Both the position numbers and the translations under genes were made by a program. DNA of 64,000 bases from Sequoia sempervirens (lineage: Eukaryota; Streptophyta; Pinopsida; Cupressales; Cupressaceae): contig VDFB02275638.1 of NCBI GenBank assembly GCA_007258455.2, positions 278,998 to 342,997 on the forward strand, written 5' to 3'. Of the stretch, positions 47,831 to 59,800 are shown piece after piece. Each line of letters opens with the position of its first letter. The stretch's first letter is position 1. The notes under the pieces are model-generated. The model was given only the letters and a program-made list of their open reading frames with translations, had not been told where the DNA came from and searched no databases.

Positions 47831-47990
47831 AGGAAAAAGTGTAATGGCGCTAAAATTTAGCGCTATTACATTTTTTAGAAATTCACTTTCATGCAGGGGC
47901 GCTAAAATTTAGCGCCCCTGCACTTTTTGTACTTAGCCAAATTTTGGCTTCAGGGCAGAAGCGCACTTTTTCAGTGCCACTGCATTTTTC
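47831..47990. repeat. Palindrome cluster B (three hairpins)
   Basis: Hairpins lie at 47841-47869, 47892-47922 (perfect 15-nt arms, 1-nt centre) and about 47955-47983. It begins with the same GGAAAAAGTGTAA as cluster A, about 916 bp away. Confidence 0.85.
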
Positions 47991-49084
47991 GCAATTCACT
48001 AAGTACGAACAGTGAGATTTCGCGAAGGAGCTCGTTTTGAAGGTCTTTGCGAGGCGAACATAGGGGGATGCTCGAATTGACTATTCGAGACTTTGGAACG
48101 CATTTCGAGGTGGCTTGAAAATCACTTCGTTATGCGTACTTGAACTTCACGAATCCTAGGAAACGGACAAGTTTCGTAGGGGGGTTATCTGTGGAACGAG
48201 CGCTGCTAGATTCCGTGATAACACTTTATTAATATGGGTCGCACCTTTTTGACTATGTCTTTATTTCAACTATTTTGTCCTTTTTGGTTTTGTCTTGATT
48301 TACCTCAGTTTAGATGACTTTGTCTTATTCTTGAATCATTACCTTCAAACTTATATTTTCCTTAATTTAAATCGCTGTTGTTTGGTAGCTGATGAATTGG
48401 CCTTTGTCATATGTTTATTTAGTTTGTTATTTGTTTATTATATTTTATATTTTATATTTGTCTATTTAAATATCACATATTATTGTTATAATCAGATTCA
48501 TGATATTTGTTTATTTCTAATGATATTTATGAATATCACCTATTATCAGATTCATGACATTACCATTATAATATCAGTTATTCTATTTATAATTATAATA
48601 CTTATCATGATTATGATAATAATGGTTAAATAGTAATTATATTTATAGTCATAATATTATCCTGATAATAATAATTACAATAATGGTGTTTAAATTACAA
48701 TAAGTAGATGTAATTTCAAAATAGACCTAAGTTTTTCTCTTTGGAAGCATGTCGTACGATACAAGTGGTTCCAGGTGGTGGGGGGTGTATTTGGATTTGT
48801 TAGGGGTGTGATGTCAAGTATTCAAGTTCATATAACTAGGTGAAAGCCCATTTGTGTGGAATTTTTGGGCAAGGTATTTTAGCAAAGAGAAGATTTGAGG
48901 GAATGAAGCCCTTGACATCCCCATCTAATCCTTATTGTTGTAGAGAGCCACCCATTTTTGACTACCATTGACAAATAAGAGACCAAAGGGACCTTTGGAA
49001 ATGGCATTTCAGAACAAGTCTTGAGGCATTATCAATCAACACATAGCAAGATATTTTTTTTGCCAATATAGCAAGCGAACAACA
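47991..49084. other. Non-coding spacer
   Basis: 47991-48230 is mixed sequence with several CGA-rich motifs. 48290-48720 is AT-rich with TATTATCAGATTCATGA repeats. 48720-49084 shows no recognised signal. Confidence 0.6.
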
Positions 49085-49299
49085 TTTTTTTGGTAAATAT
49101 AACCTGGTTATAGGTTCCAGGAACCGAAAAAATCAGATCAATAAGAAAAGACAGAGCCAAAAAAAACAAAGCAGGCAACGTTGCAACATAGTCGCCAACC
49201 AAAACCAACATAAGACTGAGACAACCTAGCAAAGGAAAGAATCATGTGGCAGGTGAAGGAGAAAGAACATGAAGCCTCTGCTACGGAGGCAAAAACCCT

Positions 49300-50311
49300 C
49301 TATGTGTTAGGGGGGTGGGCCTTAATATCCATCTGCAATAGCTTGTAGACAACACTAGGAAACTGAGTCCACCGGACTTGATTTGCCTCCCCAGTTCTGG
49401 CCACCAAGTTAACACCAAAATTGGCCGCCCACTCCGCAACTTGGTTGCCCGATCTTTTAATGTGAGTGAATAAAATCTCATCGAAGTCATGCTTGGCTGA
49501 GATCACTGCCTCCACAATGACATCAATCCTCCAATTCTTTGGCCTCTTACCTTGGACAATGTTAATTAATATCTTGGAGTTGCCTTCCACCCACAACTGC
49601 TTCCAACTTCTGTTCCTGGCAAGAGAGATGCCATGCCAAAGAGGGCCACGCTTAAGCCAAGTTGTTGGTTGAGTAGCCACAATTAGAAGCAAAGAGGCCC
49701 AATGGTTGACCCTTTGCATCCCTGAAAATACCGCCATAGCTCGCCTCACTCGGATTGCCCTTAGTTGCACCATCAAAATTGAGTTTAATCCACGTAGCCT
49801 TCGGAGCCACCCAACCCACTTTGGTCACCTCCTTTCCCTCAATGTGATTACCAATCCCCAACCACCTAAATCTAGGCCAAACAATAGCCCAATTCATCTC
49901 TTCATCAGTTAAGAACTTAAACCGCTTTCTATGCACCTCCCCTGATTCAGCCAAGGAACTTTCCACCATATCCCAAACTCTGACCGGAGTCTTCTCTTGA
50001 TCCTGGAAAAGCCTCCTATTGCGCTCAAGCCAAATATTCCTAATGTCAAAGCCGGGGTAGCCAACCATTTAAATTTCAAACCTGAGCTACTTATCTTCAA
50101 AAACCATTTGTCATGCAGAAGAGGAACATCTCTTGGCAACACCCACGCAATACCCCAATGATTAAGAAATAAAAACCACACTTGTCGTGCATAGGAACAA
50201 AGAAGGAATGGATGATCGTTGCTCTCTTCTTCACGCAAGCACATCACACATCTCAAGGGCCCAACTTTGCCCATCTTTTGCAATTTGTCCCAAGTGAGGG
50301 CTTTGCGTTTC
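49300..50311 (-). pseudogene. LINE ORF2 C-terminus: zf-RVT plus RNase H
   Basis: From high to low coordinates there is a reverse-transcriptase zinc-binding domain (50283 to about 50200; LRCVMCLREEESNDHPFLLC), a linker, then an RNase H-like domain (about 49800-49400). The latter opens WIKLNFDGATKGNPSEASYGG (catalytic Asp present); the later EGDS-type motif reads EGNSK, losing an acidic residue. At least two frame changes (about 50060 and 49660) break it. This LINE type, with a terminal RNase H, differs from the LINE at 13-21 kb, which ends after zf-RVT. Confidence 0.75.
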
Positions 50312-51831
50312 TAAATGTCCCCTCCTAGCCTCTGAGTGGTGTTTATCCTTTAGCCTATTCCAAAGTTCCTGTAGGCTAAACGAAATTGGTAAGGGAACTC
50401 AGTTCTAGTCCTTTTTGAGGGTTTTCAGAGTTTTCTGGTGGACTTTCTATTTTTAGCAGGGGCCAGTTCAGTACTTACTGCTTGTAGTAAGTTAGGTTGC
50501 ATATCGGTTTCCTCACCAGTTTGAGTTTTCAGAGTATTTGCTATTTTTAGTGCTTACTAAAAATAGTAAGTCTATTTATGTAAGCTGGTCCAAGTTAGGC
50601 TACTCTCAGTAGTGTCATTTCAGTTGGTGTTGGGTTTGCTAAGGTCAGATTATTTAAATATCTGTTTTTCCTCTCCCGAAAATGATTTTAATAAAGTTAT
50701 TTTATTGAGGGTTAGAGGGGTCATAAAATTGTACCTTGGCGCCTAGTACAATGACTTCAAGTTGTTTTAAAAGCAACAAAAGCACATTTGATGGCTGGAT
50801 AAGGGGGACGCCTAGGAGGCTCAAGTTGAAGTTTAAAATGAAATTTTTAATAAAAGGCAAAGGCAAAGGGCATTGATTTTAGAAGGGGTTTAGGGTTTAC
50901 TTTTGCTGGTCGCCCTAATTCTTCATTGAGACTTTATAACCTTTTGCTGAAGCCTCATTTTAGTATGTTGAAAATGGTTGCATAAGGAGATGCTACTGGA
51001 ATCATTCTAGAGGTCTGTAATCAGGTGTTGACGACGAAAACCCTTGGCATTAAGGACCTGGTCTCAGTAGTGTAAGACCTACCCTAGCTGGTTGAGGTGT
51101 GGTTCCATCCTGGGATCACTTCAAAGCTTCATTGTTGCAGATTTAGTCAAGAAAAGATGAAGATATTTGAGTACTTTTGAGGTTTGACGGTTGGGTTTTG
51201 GCTTGTGATAGCATAGCTTCATTTTGGTGTGAATTTCAGAGTGATTTGAGGTGGTTTCAAAGATTTTTGGGCTTTTTGGTGACTGGGTCTGAACTTGGTG
51301 GTTTGAGCATAACTCCTATTTGACTGGGTTTCTCGTTGTGGGTGTTGGTTCAAAGGAAGCACCACATTAAAGAGCCTAAGATGATATATTTACTCAAATT
51401 TATTGATGAAAACCTGAATTTATAGAGCAAGTCGATTTCCTTAGGTTGGCACCCTAGTGGAGGTGATTTCTAGAAATTCTGATCAGACGTGTAAGTGCCA
51501 TTTGTATGCCATCGTGGTGGCCTGAAAATGAAGTCTTAGGCGTGGAGTTTGCCTAGGGGTTGCTGGTCGAATTCATGGTGAAGAGTATTGCAAGATTGAA
51601 GAGCTTTATTTGCTGTTTGGGCACCTATTCCAGGTCTGATATAAGCATTTGTATTATAATCTGAAAGTTGATCTTTGCAAGCTTGTTTATCATTGTTATT
51701 TCTGCTCTTATGTTATCTATTCAATACCATGTTGAAACATTGAATGGTACATTGAAAAATCAATCAAATATCATCAAAACTTATCATACAATAAACAGAA
51801 ACTCAGAAAAAATCAGGGGTCTTATATTACA
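50312..51831 (+). mobile_element. Solo LTR (1.5 kb) with target duplication GTTTC
   Basis: It runs from TAAATGTCCCC to CTTATATTACA, flanked by GTTTC at 50307-50311 and 51832-51836. It belongs to the same family as 53079-54883, sharing the TGTCCCC start, the TAGCC..TT..AGCCTATT region, CTATTTTTAGTAAGT motifs and GGGG..ATTACA end. The first bases have drifted from TGTAATGTCCCC. It sits inside the zf-RVT codons of the LINE fragment. Confidence 0.8.
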
Positions 51832-51924
51832 GTTTCCAAGCTATCCACAAGGAAGCAAGCATTAGCTTTTGGAAGGCCATACTTATACCAGATACGCTTT
51901 GCGGTTTTAGACACAACACCGTCA

Positions 51925-52860
51925 CAAAATATATATATATATATATATAAACATTATACTCCATTATGATGCATACCAATCCCTTATTATATTCAATCAT
52001 TACAGTCCATTATGATGCATACCAATCCCTTATTATATTCAATGGCTGCTGTTTTCCTGAATGTAGATGATTATTTATTTTCTGATCTCTTTCTTGATCT
52101 GTATGTTCTCCCTGTTTAAATATGCATATTCTAGCTTTTAAGTCTACTTATTAAATATTCATATTTCTTCTGTTATACTTCTGAATACTGTCCTTAATTG
52201 GACTGATTTATCATATTCTCTGCTTTTAAATCTGATTATGTTCCATCATCTCTTTCTTGATGCCCCCTATCCAATTTATTCAACCTCCTTTATATATCCT
52301 TCATGGAGGGGGAGTGAATAGTCACATCTTTTCCTTAATACCCTTACCTTGGTAAGGGATACATCTCTTCATACCCAAGCACTGGCCCCTTAGACTCTTT
52401 TAATTATTAATTATTTGTTTCTTGGGGAATCGTTACATTCCTAATCTCCCTTTATTAATTCCCATCAAATATTTCTTTGCTCAGGCTGCAATTAATATTG
52501 TCTTGGGTTAGCAATGAGTATTTAGGACAGGCTGTGATATATATGGTGGGGACATGACATAATCCTAGCGGGATTTTAATTTTGTCTTCTAGTGGCTTCC
52601 TTTTAACTTTTTTCTTCTAGTGCTCAGTACAAGGGACTGCAATCACCTTTTTCCTTTGTTATTATTGCTGACTAGGATTTGTCTTGTTAAGACCCTCTTA
52701 CGAATTTCCAACTTATCGGCACTTTTATTCCTTCCTTATATGCCACTAATAAATGATGCACACTCCTTAATGCATATTACTTTTGTATACCATCCTTATT
52801 TGGTGTGGCTGAAAGGTTACAACGTATGGTTGCAACTAGACTTTGAATAGATAATACATT
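51925..52860. other. Microsatellite, short tandem repeat and AT-rich DNA
   Basis: A TA run lies at 51930-51949. A 49-bp tandem duplication follows (CCATTATGATGCATACCAATC at about 51961 and 52010). The remainder is non-coding and not recognised. Confidence 0.7.
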
Positions 52861-55538
52861 TACTGTGCTAGCTGTGATCAGGGGCATGGCACACCCATCC
52901 ATGACAATACTGCATCCATTTGCCACCCAACATTTCTTCATTTTCTCCACTAACACATTTATCTTAGAATAGTTTTTATCCAAGATTGTGGTCCTCAATT
53001 TTGTTTCCCTTGGTGACACATATGATGGTCTTGCCCTTGCTACCATCACCATCACCTCTTTATAATAAGGAGATCAAGTGTAATGTCCCCTTCTTAGCAC
53101 TAGTTCATTTTGAGACCGTTAGCCTATTTTGGAGGCCCGTAGGCTAGTCAGAAGCAGAATTAGGGTTTCCTGTTCCTAGGAGGTTTCCTTCTGAGTTTTC
53201 AGGGGTTGCATGCAAGAGTTTGGCAGAGAGATTTTTGGGTCTTCCTGGGATTTTAGAGGGCTTCAAAGTGTGACATGCATTTTCATCAAAGGACATTTTT
53301 GGACTTACTATTTTTAGTAAGTTACGACAATTGCCCGGTTTGTGCTCTAACAGAGGCTGGAGTCACTATTTTTAGTAGTATGCTATTTTTAGTAAGTGCT
53401 ATTTTTGGCAGTGCAGTCTGGCAACAGTTCAACACTCAGTGTCTATCTCTGGCAGGGCAGTTTATGCAGATGTGTCTCTAGCTTTTTTGGAGCCTATTTT
53501 GGAAGTTGGCAACTTAAGTCATATTTTAATATTGTGCTTTTTTGGTCCCCAACACTTAGACTGATGACTTTAAGTTGTTTTAGCTTGTGTTATTTCATGA
53601 GGTCGTCCAACTTGGAAAATAATTTGCTTTTGATAAAGTTAAAATTGCTAAGTATTATTTGGGCGCCTAAGTCAAGTCAACTTTGCAAATTAAAAGATTA
53701 TTTTAATATCCTCATATAGGCATCCCTTTTGGAGGGAAAAGGTAATTCAAATTTTTGGGTTAGAAAAGCTATATAAACAGGGCCTTGCGTCTTCATTGGT
53801 ATCCATTATTCATCTCATAACGAAGTGTTGTTGGATTTTATCCATACTCTTGCTTCGGGGTTGGAATACCTCCTAGCCTTATTCAGTTTCGGGCTTGCAA
53901 GATAGTTCGTAGCTGATTGTTAGTGCTCCTTCATTCAGAGGGTGCAACTGAGCTTCAAAGGTGATGGCTTCATTTGATGTTTCCGGATTTTCGGAGTGGT
54001 AGTGAGTTTGCTTTTAGTTTGTTCCTTTTTGGAGTGTGTTTCTTCAGTTTTCATGTTGCTGGTTTAGAGTATGGCTGTAACACGTTTTGACTTACATTTT
54101 TCTAAGGAGTGGAGCGGTTTTTGTGGGTATTGACTCATTGGATGACTAGCATTTGGGCGCCCCTATGCTCTTGTTTGGGTGATTTTAGAAGGCGTGTTTG
54201 ATTTTTGCTTGAGGTCACCCTTCTCTAGGAGACCGTACCATTTGCTGTTTGTGCCTTGGGATGTGTGCAAAAATAATAAGTGCTGTTTGGATGGTTTTTG
54301 CTGTTTGAGATTGGACACCTAGCCTCTAGGCTTCATTTGCTTCCAGTTTGGGATCATTCGGAGGTGATTTGACAAGGATACAAACATTTTGGTGGTTTCC
54401 AAGGTTGTTGGTAAAAAAATTAGAACGTTGCAATTATCACACCTGGTATTTTCATGTGTTTTACCTTATTTTTTTGATGCTCATCTTTGTATTTGATATG
54501 GAGATCATTGTCTAACATTTGGGTTTTCAAGTTGCTAAGAATATCTCAATTTCATTGTAAAGATTTCAAAATTGTAACACTAGTTCAATAGTATTAATCA
54601 GCTCTTTCATTTCTGCTCTTTAATTTCATTGAGGCTGGTTTGCCACCTAAGTATTTACTTTTCTATATTGGCTGGCTTGCTGCCAATATCATTTGTACTT
54701 CCAACATTTTTAATTATTGCAATAAGATCCCCTTACATTGTATGCCCTCACCTTGCCCACTCTGGGATCTGGGTGATCAGAAAGTGAAGGGTTACATTCC
54801 AGTTTGCTTATCTTTCTTTAAGCTAACGTTAATGGGTGAAGTTTCATGTGAAAAATTGGAAAAATCCTAAGGGGGATATTACATCGAGCCACATGGAATA
54901 GAATGACATTGGCAAAGAAGAATTTGCCAATGGCATCATCTGCATCATCCTTCATTTGCACATTGAATCATTCTCCTATTGGATTAGGAGCATTAGTTGT
55001 CAACTTGCATTTCCCCCTAGCCTTTGTTGCATGAGCTCCTGAAGTAGAAGATGGCATACGTGTAAATTTCCTCTGCAAAGAAGTAGAATTGTGTGGATGG
55101 CTATGATGACCCCTTGGCCTATGAGACAAAGAAGCAACTATAGGTGCAATTGCATTGTCTTCACCACCAACACCCCATAGCCTACATACCTCAACCTTGA
55201 ATTTTAGGTTATTCGGTGATGCCAAAAACTCACATATATCGAGACCTTTTCCTTGGATATGAAGGAGGTGTGCATTAACTCTAGTAATGCTGCTTTGAAA
55301 TTCAAGGCCACAAAAGTGGCACTTCCACAACCTTGTGCCCCCAAATGTCCCAAGCCTACTTTGTAATTTTGTTGTAATTCATATTTGTAGTTGCACTGGC
55401 CATGGAACTTGTGGTTTGGGTCTCATGGTCACACCTCTTTGCTTCTACATTTTCATCAGCCTCAGGTGCATAATCAGATTCAGTTTCACTGTGAGAGTGA
55501 ACCTCAACCTCATCCTCACTCATGCCATGAGAACTCAT
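52860..55538 (-). pseudogene. hAT-type transposase remnant, split by a solo LTR
   Basis: The coding starts at ATG 55538 with an acidic Ser/Glu-rich leader. It shifts frame near 55340, then encodes a BED-type zinc finger (WKCHFCGLEFQSSITRVNAHL, about 55330-55260), a linker, and the hAT signature DDAIGKFFFANVILFHVAR up to 54889. A solo LTR (53079-54883) interrupts. Coding resumes at about 53070 (SPYYKEVMVMVARARPSYV) into a DUF659-like part (TKLRTTILDKNY..., CSIVMDG) and is lost near 52900. There is no catalytic or C-terminal dimerisation region, so it is a 5' fragment. An exapted gene is possible but the frameshift argues against it. Confidence 0.8.
53079..54883 (+). mobile_element. Solo LTR (1.8 kb) inserted in the hAT remnant
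   Basis: It runs from TGTAATGTCCCC to GGGGATATTACA, flanked by TCAAG (53074-53078) and TCGAG (54884-54888). Dropping it with one flank copy restores the hAT reading frame exactly, which confirms the ends. It carries repeated CTATTTTTAGTAAGT motifs at about 53310-53400 and no coding region. Confidence 0.85.
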
Positions 55539-55559
55539 TGTGACATTGCAATAAACAAT

Positions 55560-56056
55560 GCAAAGGATTAAGACACTTTTTTGTTTGTTTTTCTTATTTC
55601 AGGTCGCACGAAGCGCAAAAGTAGAGGACACACAAATAAAAATCTTTGTTCTTAATCTTTGTCAACCAAGGATTTCACTTTTGTTTTTCTTATTTTAGGT
55701 TGCATGAAGCACAAAAGCAAAAGATACACTAAAGTTTCATTGCAGTTTGACAAATGTCAAAATAAAAAATTATAAATTTGAACATATAAACAAAAAGTAA
55801 TTTACTAATTTACTAATTTCAAATTTGTAAAACAGGAAGCTTAAATAAAAAATAGAAAATATGATAGCTTGCAGCCATGTCTATAAATATGATTTTTATT
55901 TTTTATTTTTTAAAATATTGATGACAATATGAACAATGAACAATGAACAATTAAAATTTAATATGCTAATGCACTTGCAGCCATGTCTATGAAATTATGA
56001 ACAAAATTAAAATATGAATATGAAACTAATTAATTTTTTTTTTTTTTTAAATAGTC
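55560..56056. other. Upstream flank of the hAT remnant
   Basis: AT-rich DNA with two copies of TTTTTCTTATTT(C/T)AGGT(C/T)GCA...GAAGC.CAAAAG at about 55590 and 55690, a short tandem duplication. No gene. Confidence 0.5.
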
Positions 56057-56061
56057 ATGGA

Positions 56062-56718
56062 TGTTGATGTTCATATACAGCGTCGGTCTCTACTTCCAGC
56101 GATCTCCTATTTTTAATAAATCAAATATAGCCCCAGGCTATTTTATTTATAAATACTCCAAGAGGCGTAATTATGAAGAGACATATCTATTTGTTAAGAC
56201 AAGCAAATCTTAATGAAGAGGCACATTTATTATCAAGGCCGACCTTGATAGGAGGAGGCGCGTTTTTCAAGATACGATTTTGAGGAGGCCGACTTATCAT
56301 GTTTTATTGATGCGTCTCTATGAAGGGATATCTCCCTATGCTGGCCGACATGATGGTGAAGGGTGACGTCCTTCTCTTGATAATGTATATATATCCATTC
56401 TTGTCTCTTTGTTTAGCATTCATATTGATCATAAGTCGTCACAGTGATAGAGTGAATTCTATAGAGGAGCAGGTTGAAGAATTGTGTAAGGCTGAGTCTT
56501 ATTGCTGTGTATCTACATCAGTTTGTAGTATCTCTTGTTGGCCTTCATATCGGCCTTTGTAAAGGAGATTCTTGAATTACATATCAATATATAAGTGATA
56601 TATTGTTGCTGGGTTTTTTCTCCCTCAAGAGGAGGGTTTTCCTAGGGTATCTGCTGTGTTATTGTGTCTGATTTTGAATTAATTTCTGTGCATTTAAATC
56701 TGATCACTAAATTTAACA
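56062..56718 (+). repeat. 5' LTR of plus-strand copia
   Basis: 657 bp, TGTTGATGTTC...AAATTTAACA. A TATA-like GTATATATATCC at about 56384 could be its promoter. Confidence 0.92.
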
Positions 56719-56730
56719 TGGTATCAGAGC
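56719..56730 (+). other. Primer-binding site
   Basis: TGGTATCAGAGC directly after the 5' LTR, the canonical tRNA-Met type. Confidence 0.92.
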
Positions 56731-56820
56731 GGGTTTGAGAAGATCGTGATCAGATTTGTCCCTACAGTGATACTCTATTCTCTTCTTGATATTTATTTGT
56801 CTATCTCTACCTTAGTCAAG

Positions 56821-59800
56821 ATGGTGAACGGTTTGAAGATTGAGGATAGACTCGAGGGAGCATCCAACTATACATCATGCAGGTTTAGAATCATGCTCAC
56901 ATTGGAAGAGAACGATTTGGCTGAGTTTGTGGAAACCAAAGTTCCCAAACCAGAAGAGGAAGAAGAGAAGTTGCAATGGAGGAAGAAAGACATCAAGGCG
57001 AAGAAGTTGTTGGTTGATTCCGTCAAAGACCATATTGTTCCGATTGTCTCCAAGTTGAAGACGGCAAGGGATATGTTCAAAACATTGGAGGAGATGTACG
57101 AAATCAACAACACAAGTCAAGCACTTGCACTAAAGCAACAACTACACCATGTGAAGATGGCGAAAGTAGAAACAGTGATTGCTTATTTCATGAGGATTTC
57201 AGAATTGAGAGATCAACTCTCTACAGTTGGTCATGTGGTCGATGATAAATATTTGATGATGCTTGCTCTCAATGGTTTTCCTTTATCATGGGAGTCCTAC
57301 ATTCAAGGAATTAGTGCAAGATCCAGACTTCCTAAGTTTGATCGCTTGAGAGCCGATTGCATTCAAGAGGAGTCAAGATTGGTGGCTAGAGGCGTTGGTC
57401 AAAGTTCATCTAATGAAGATATTCATGTTCTCGCCTCCATAACTTCAAAGAAGAAAGGAAAAGATGGAAAGAAAGGATTCTTCAAGAGGAATCGAGATAA
57501 GGGAAATGATGGTGCTCCCCCTTCTAAGAAAAAGAGAGACTTGTCCAAGATCCAATGCTTTAGGTGTGATAAGTTTGGCCACTTTGCTAAGCATTGTCCA
57601 ACTAGACCTAAGCAACAAGCCACCGTTGTAGATGTTGATGATGCTTCTCCGCAGAAGGATACATGTGAATATTTATTCTACTCAGCATTGTCAAGCAATG
57701 TACCTACAAACACCAACACCTGGCTGATCGACAGTGGAGCTTCTCGAGACATCACAGGTTTTAAGGAGCACTTATCAAGCTTGGTGGAAAAGGAGTCTTC
57801 CGAACGAGTCATTATTGGAGATGATGCAAGCTACTCCGTGAAAGGGATTGGGACTTCTACTCTTCATTTGGATTCCGACATCACACTTCAGTTGAGCAAT
57901 GTTCTTTATGTTCCAGGAATCAAGCGCAATCTCATTTCAAATTCAGCCCTAGAAGATAAAGGATATCAAGTTGCATTCTCTAAAGGCAAAGTACTTGTGT
58001 GGATGGAGAATTTCAGCTTCAAAGATGCTCAAGTAATTGGAGTTAGACATGAAAGTCTCTATAGACTTTGTACGCATCCACTGCAGGCATTAGTTCATGA
58101 TTCTTCAAGTTTATGTGATCTTTGGCATCGAAGATTGGCTCACCTTCACTTCCGAGCCTTACCTATCATGGAGAAGATGGTTACGGGTCTTCCTAAATTC
58201 AATCAAGAGCATGAAGGAACTTGCAAGGGTTGTGCATTGGGTAAGAATACAAAAGCTCCTTTCCATAGTAGAGAAAATAGATCTAAGTGCAGTTTAGACC
58301 TATGTCTGTTCTGTCTTCAAGTGGATTCTTGTATTATGTTTTGTTTATTGATGACCACTCTAGAAAGACTTGGATTTATTTTTTGAAAACTAAAGAGTCG
58401 GAGGAAGTGTTAAGAAGGTTTAAAGAGTTCAAAGCCTTGGTAGAGAATCTTTCTGGTAAAAGAATCAAGGTCCTCAGATCTGATAATGGTGGAGAATACA
58501 CCTCTGGCAGCTTTAGGGATTTTTGTGTTGATGCAGGGATTAAGAGGGAGTTCTGTGTCCCCTATAATCCTCAACAGAATGGTATTGCAGAAAGAAAGAA
58601 CAGGATGATCGTGGAAGCAGCAAAAGCCATGATCCATGACCAAGATCTGCAAACCTTCTTATGGGAAAAAGCTTCTAGGATTGCAGTATATGTATAGAAT
58701 AGAAGTCCCCACAAGATCCTGGAGAATATGACTCTGGAAGAAGCCTTTATAGGAAAGAAGCCTGAGGTTAGTCATTTAAGGATCTTTGGATGCCCTGTCT
58801 ACATTCATGTTCCAAAGGAAAAGAGAACAAAGTTGGAGCCTTCTGGCAAGAAGGGATTTTTTGTGGGCTACAGCGAGACATCAAAAGCCTACAAAATATA
58901 CATTCCTGGACAGAAGTTGATCGAGATCAGTAGGGATGTCACATTCGAGGAAGATGTTGCATTCAGGAGATCCAGGGGCACTCATATGGAGATTGATAAT
59001 GAAGAGTCACCTTAGGATATGGAAGTTGACCATACTCCTGAAATTCAGAGGGAGACTTCAAAACCGAAAGAAGATATTGATCCTGTTGAACCCTTGGAAC
59101 CTACTGATGGGCCTACCGACATTGTAATTGGGAGAAAAAAGACCTCTATGGGCCAGGTGTACTATGCAAGAGGCTGAAAGTTTTGCAGCTTCTAGAGGCA
59201 CATTCAAAGAAAGTAAAAGGCCACATAAGTTCTCCAGTTATGTTGCCTTAATGAGTTAGATTATTGAATCCGAGCCTACCTGTGTTGAGGAAGCATCTAG
59301 TCAACAGGTTTGGAGAGATGCTATGGCAGAGGAGTACCAATCAATTCTCAAGAATGATGTTTGGGACATTGTTCCTAGACTTGAGGGCAAATTTGTGGTA
59401 TCTTCGAAATGGCTCTTCAAAATCAAGCATGCTGCAGATGGGAGCATTGAGAAGTACAAGGCAAGATTCGTGGCTTGTGGGTTTTCACAGAAAGAGGGAG
59501 TTGATTACGAAGAAACATTTGCTCTTGTTGCTCGCTATACTTCTGTCAGAGCCATCATTGCTATTGCTGCATCTAGAGGATGGAAGATTCACCAGATGGA
59601 TGTGAAGACAACGTTTCTGAATGGTGTGATTGAGGAAGAAGTTTATATCGAGCAACCTGATGGATTGAGTTCATGGGAAGGAGTCTCATGTTTGCAACTG
59701 AAGAAGGCCTTGTATGGTCCTAAGTAGGCTCCGCGTGCATGGTACGAAAGGATTGATCGTTACTGTCAAGTTTGGGTTTCTTAAAGAATGATGCTGATTC

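Larger units (their letters stand above)
49085..51925 (-). mobile_element. LINE 3' fragment, split by a solo LTR
   Basis: Two pieces, 49085-50311 and 51832 to about 51925, form one minus-strand LINE 3' end. Removing the 1520-bp solo LTR and one GTTTC copy brings the zf-RVT reading frame back together. The 5' side is lost at the (TA)n run near 51930. A tail-like A7 run (T run at 49086-49092) marks the 3' end. Confidence 0.75.
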
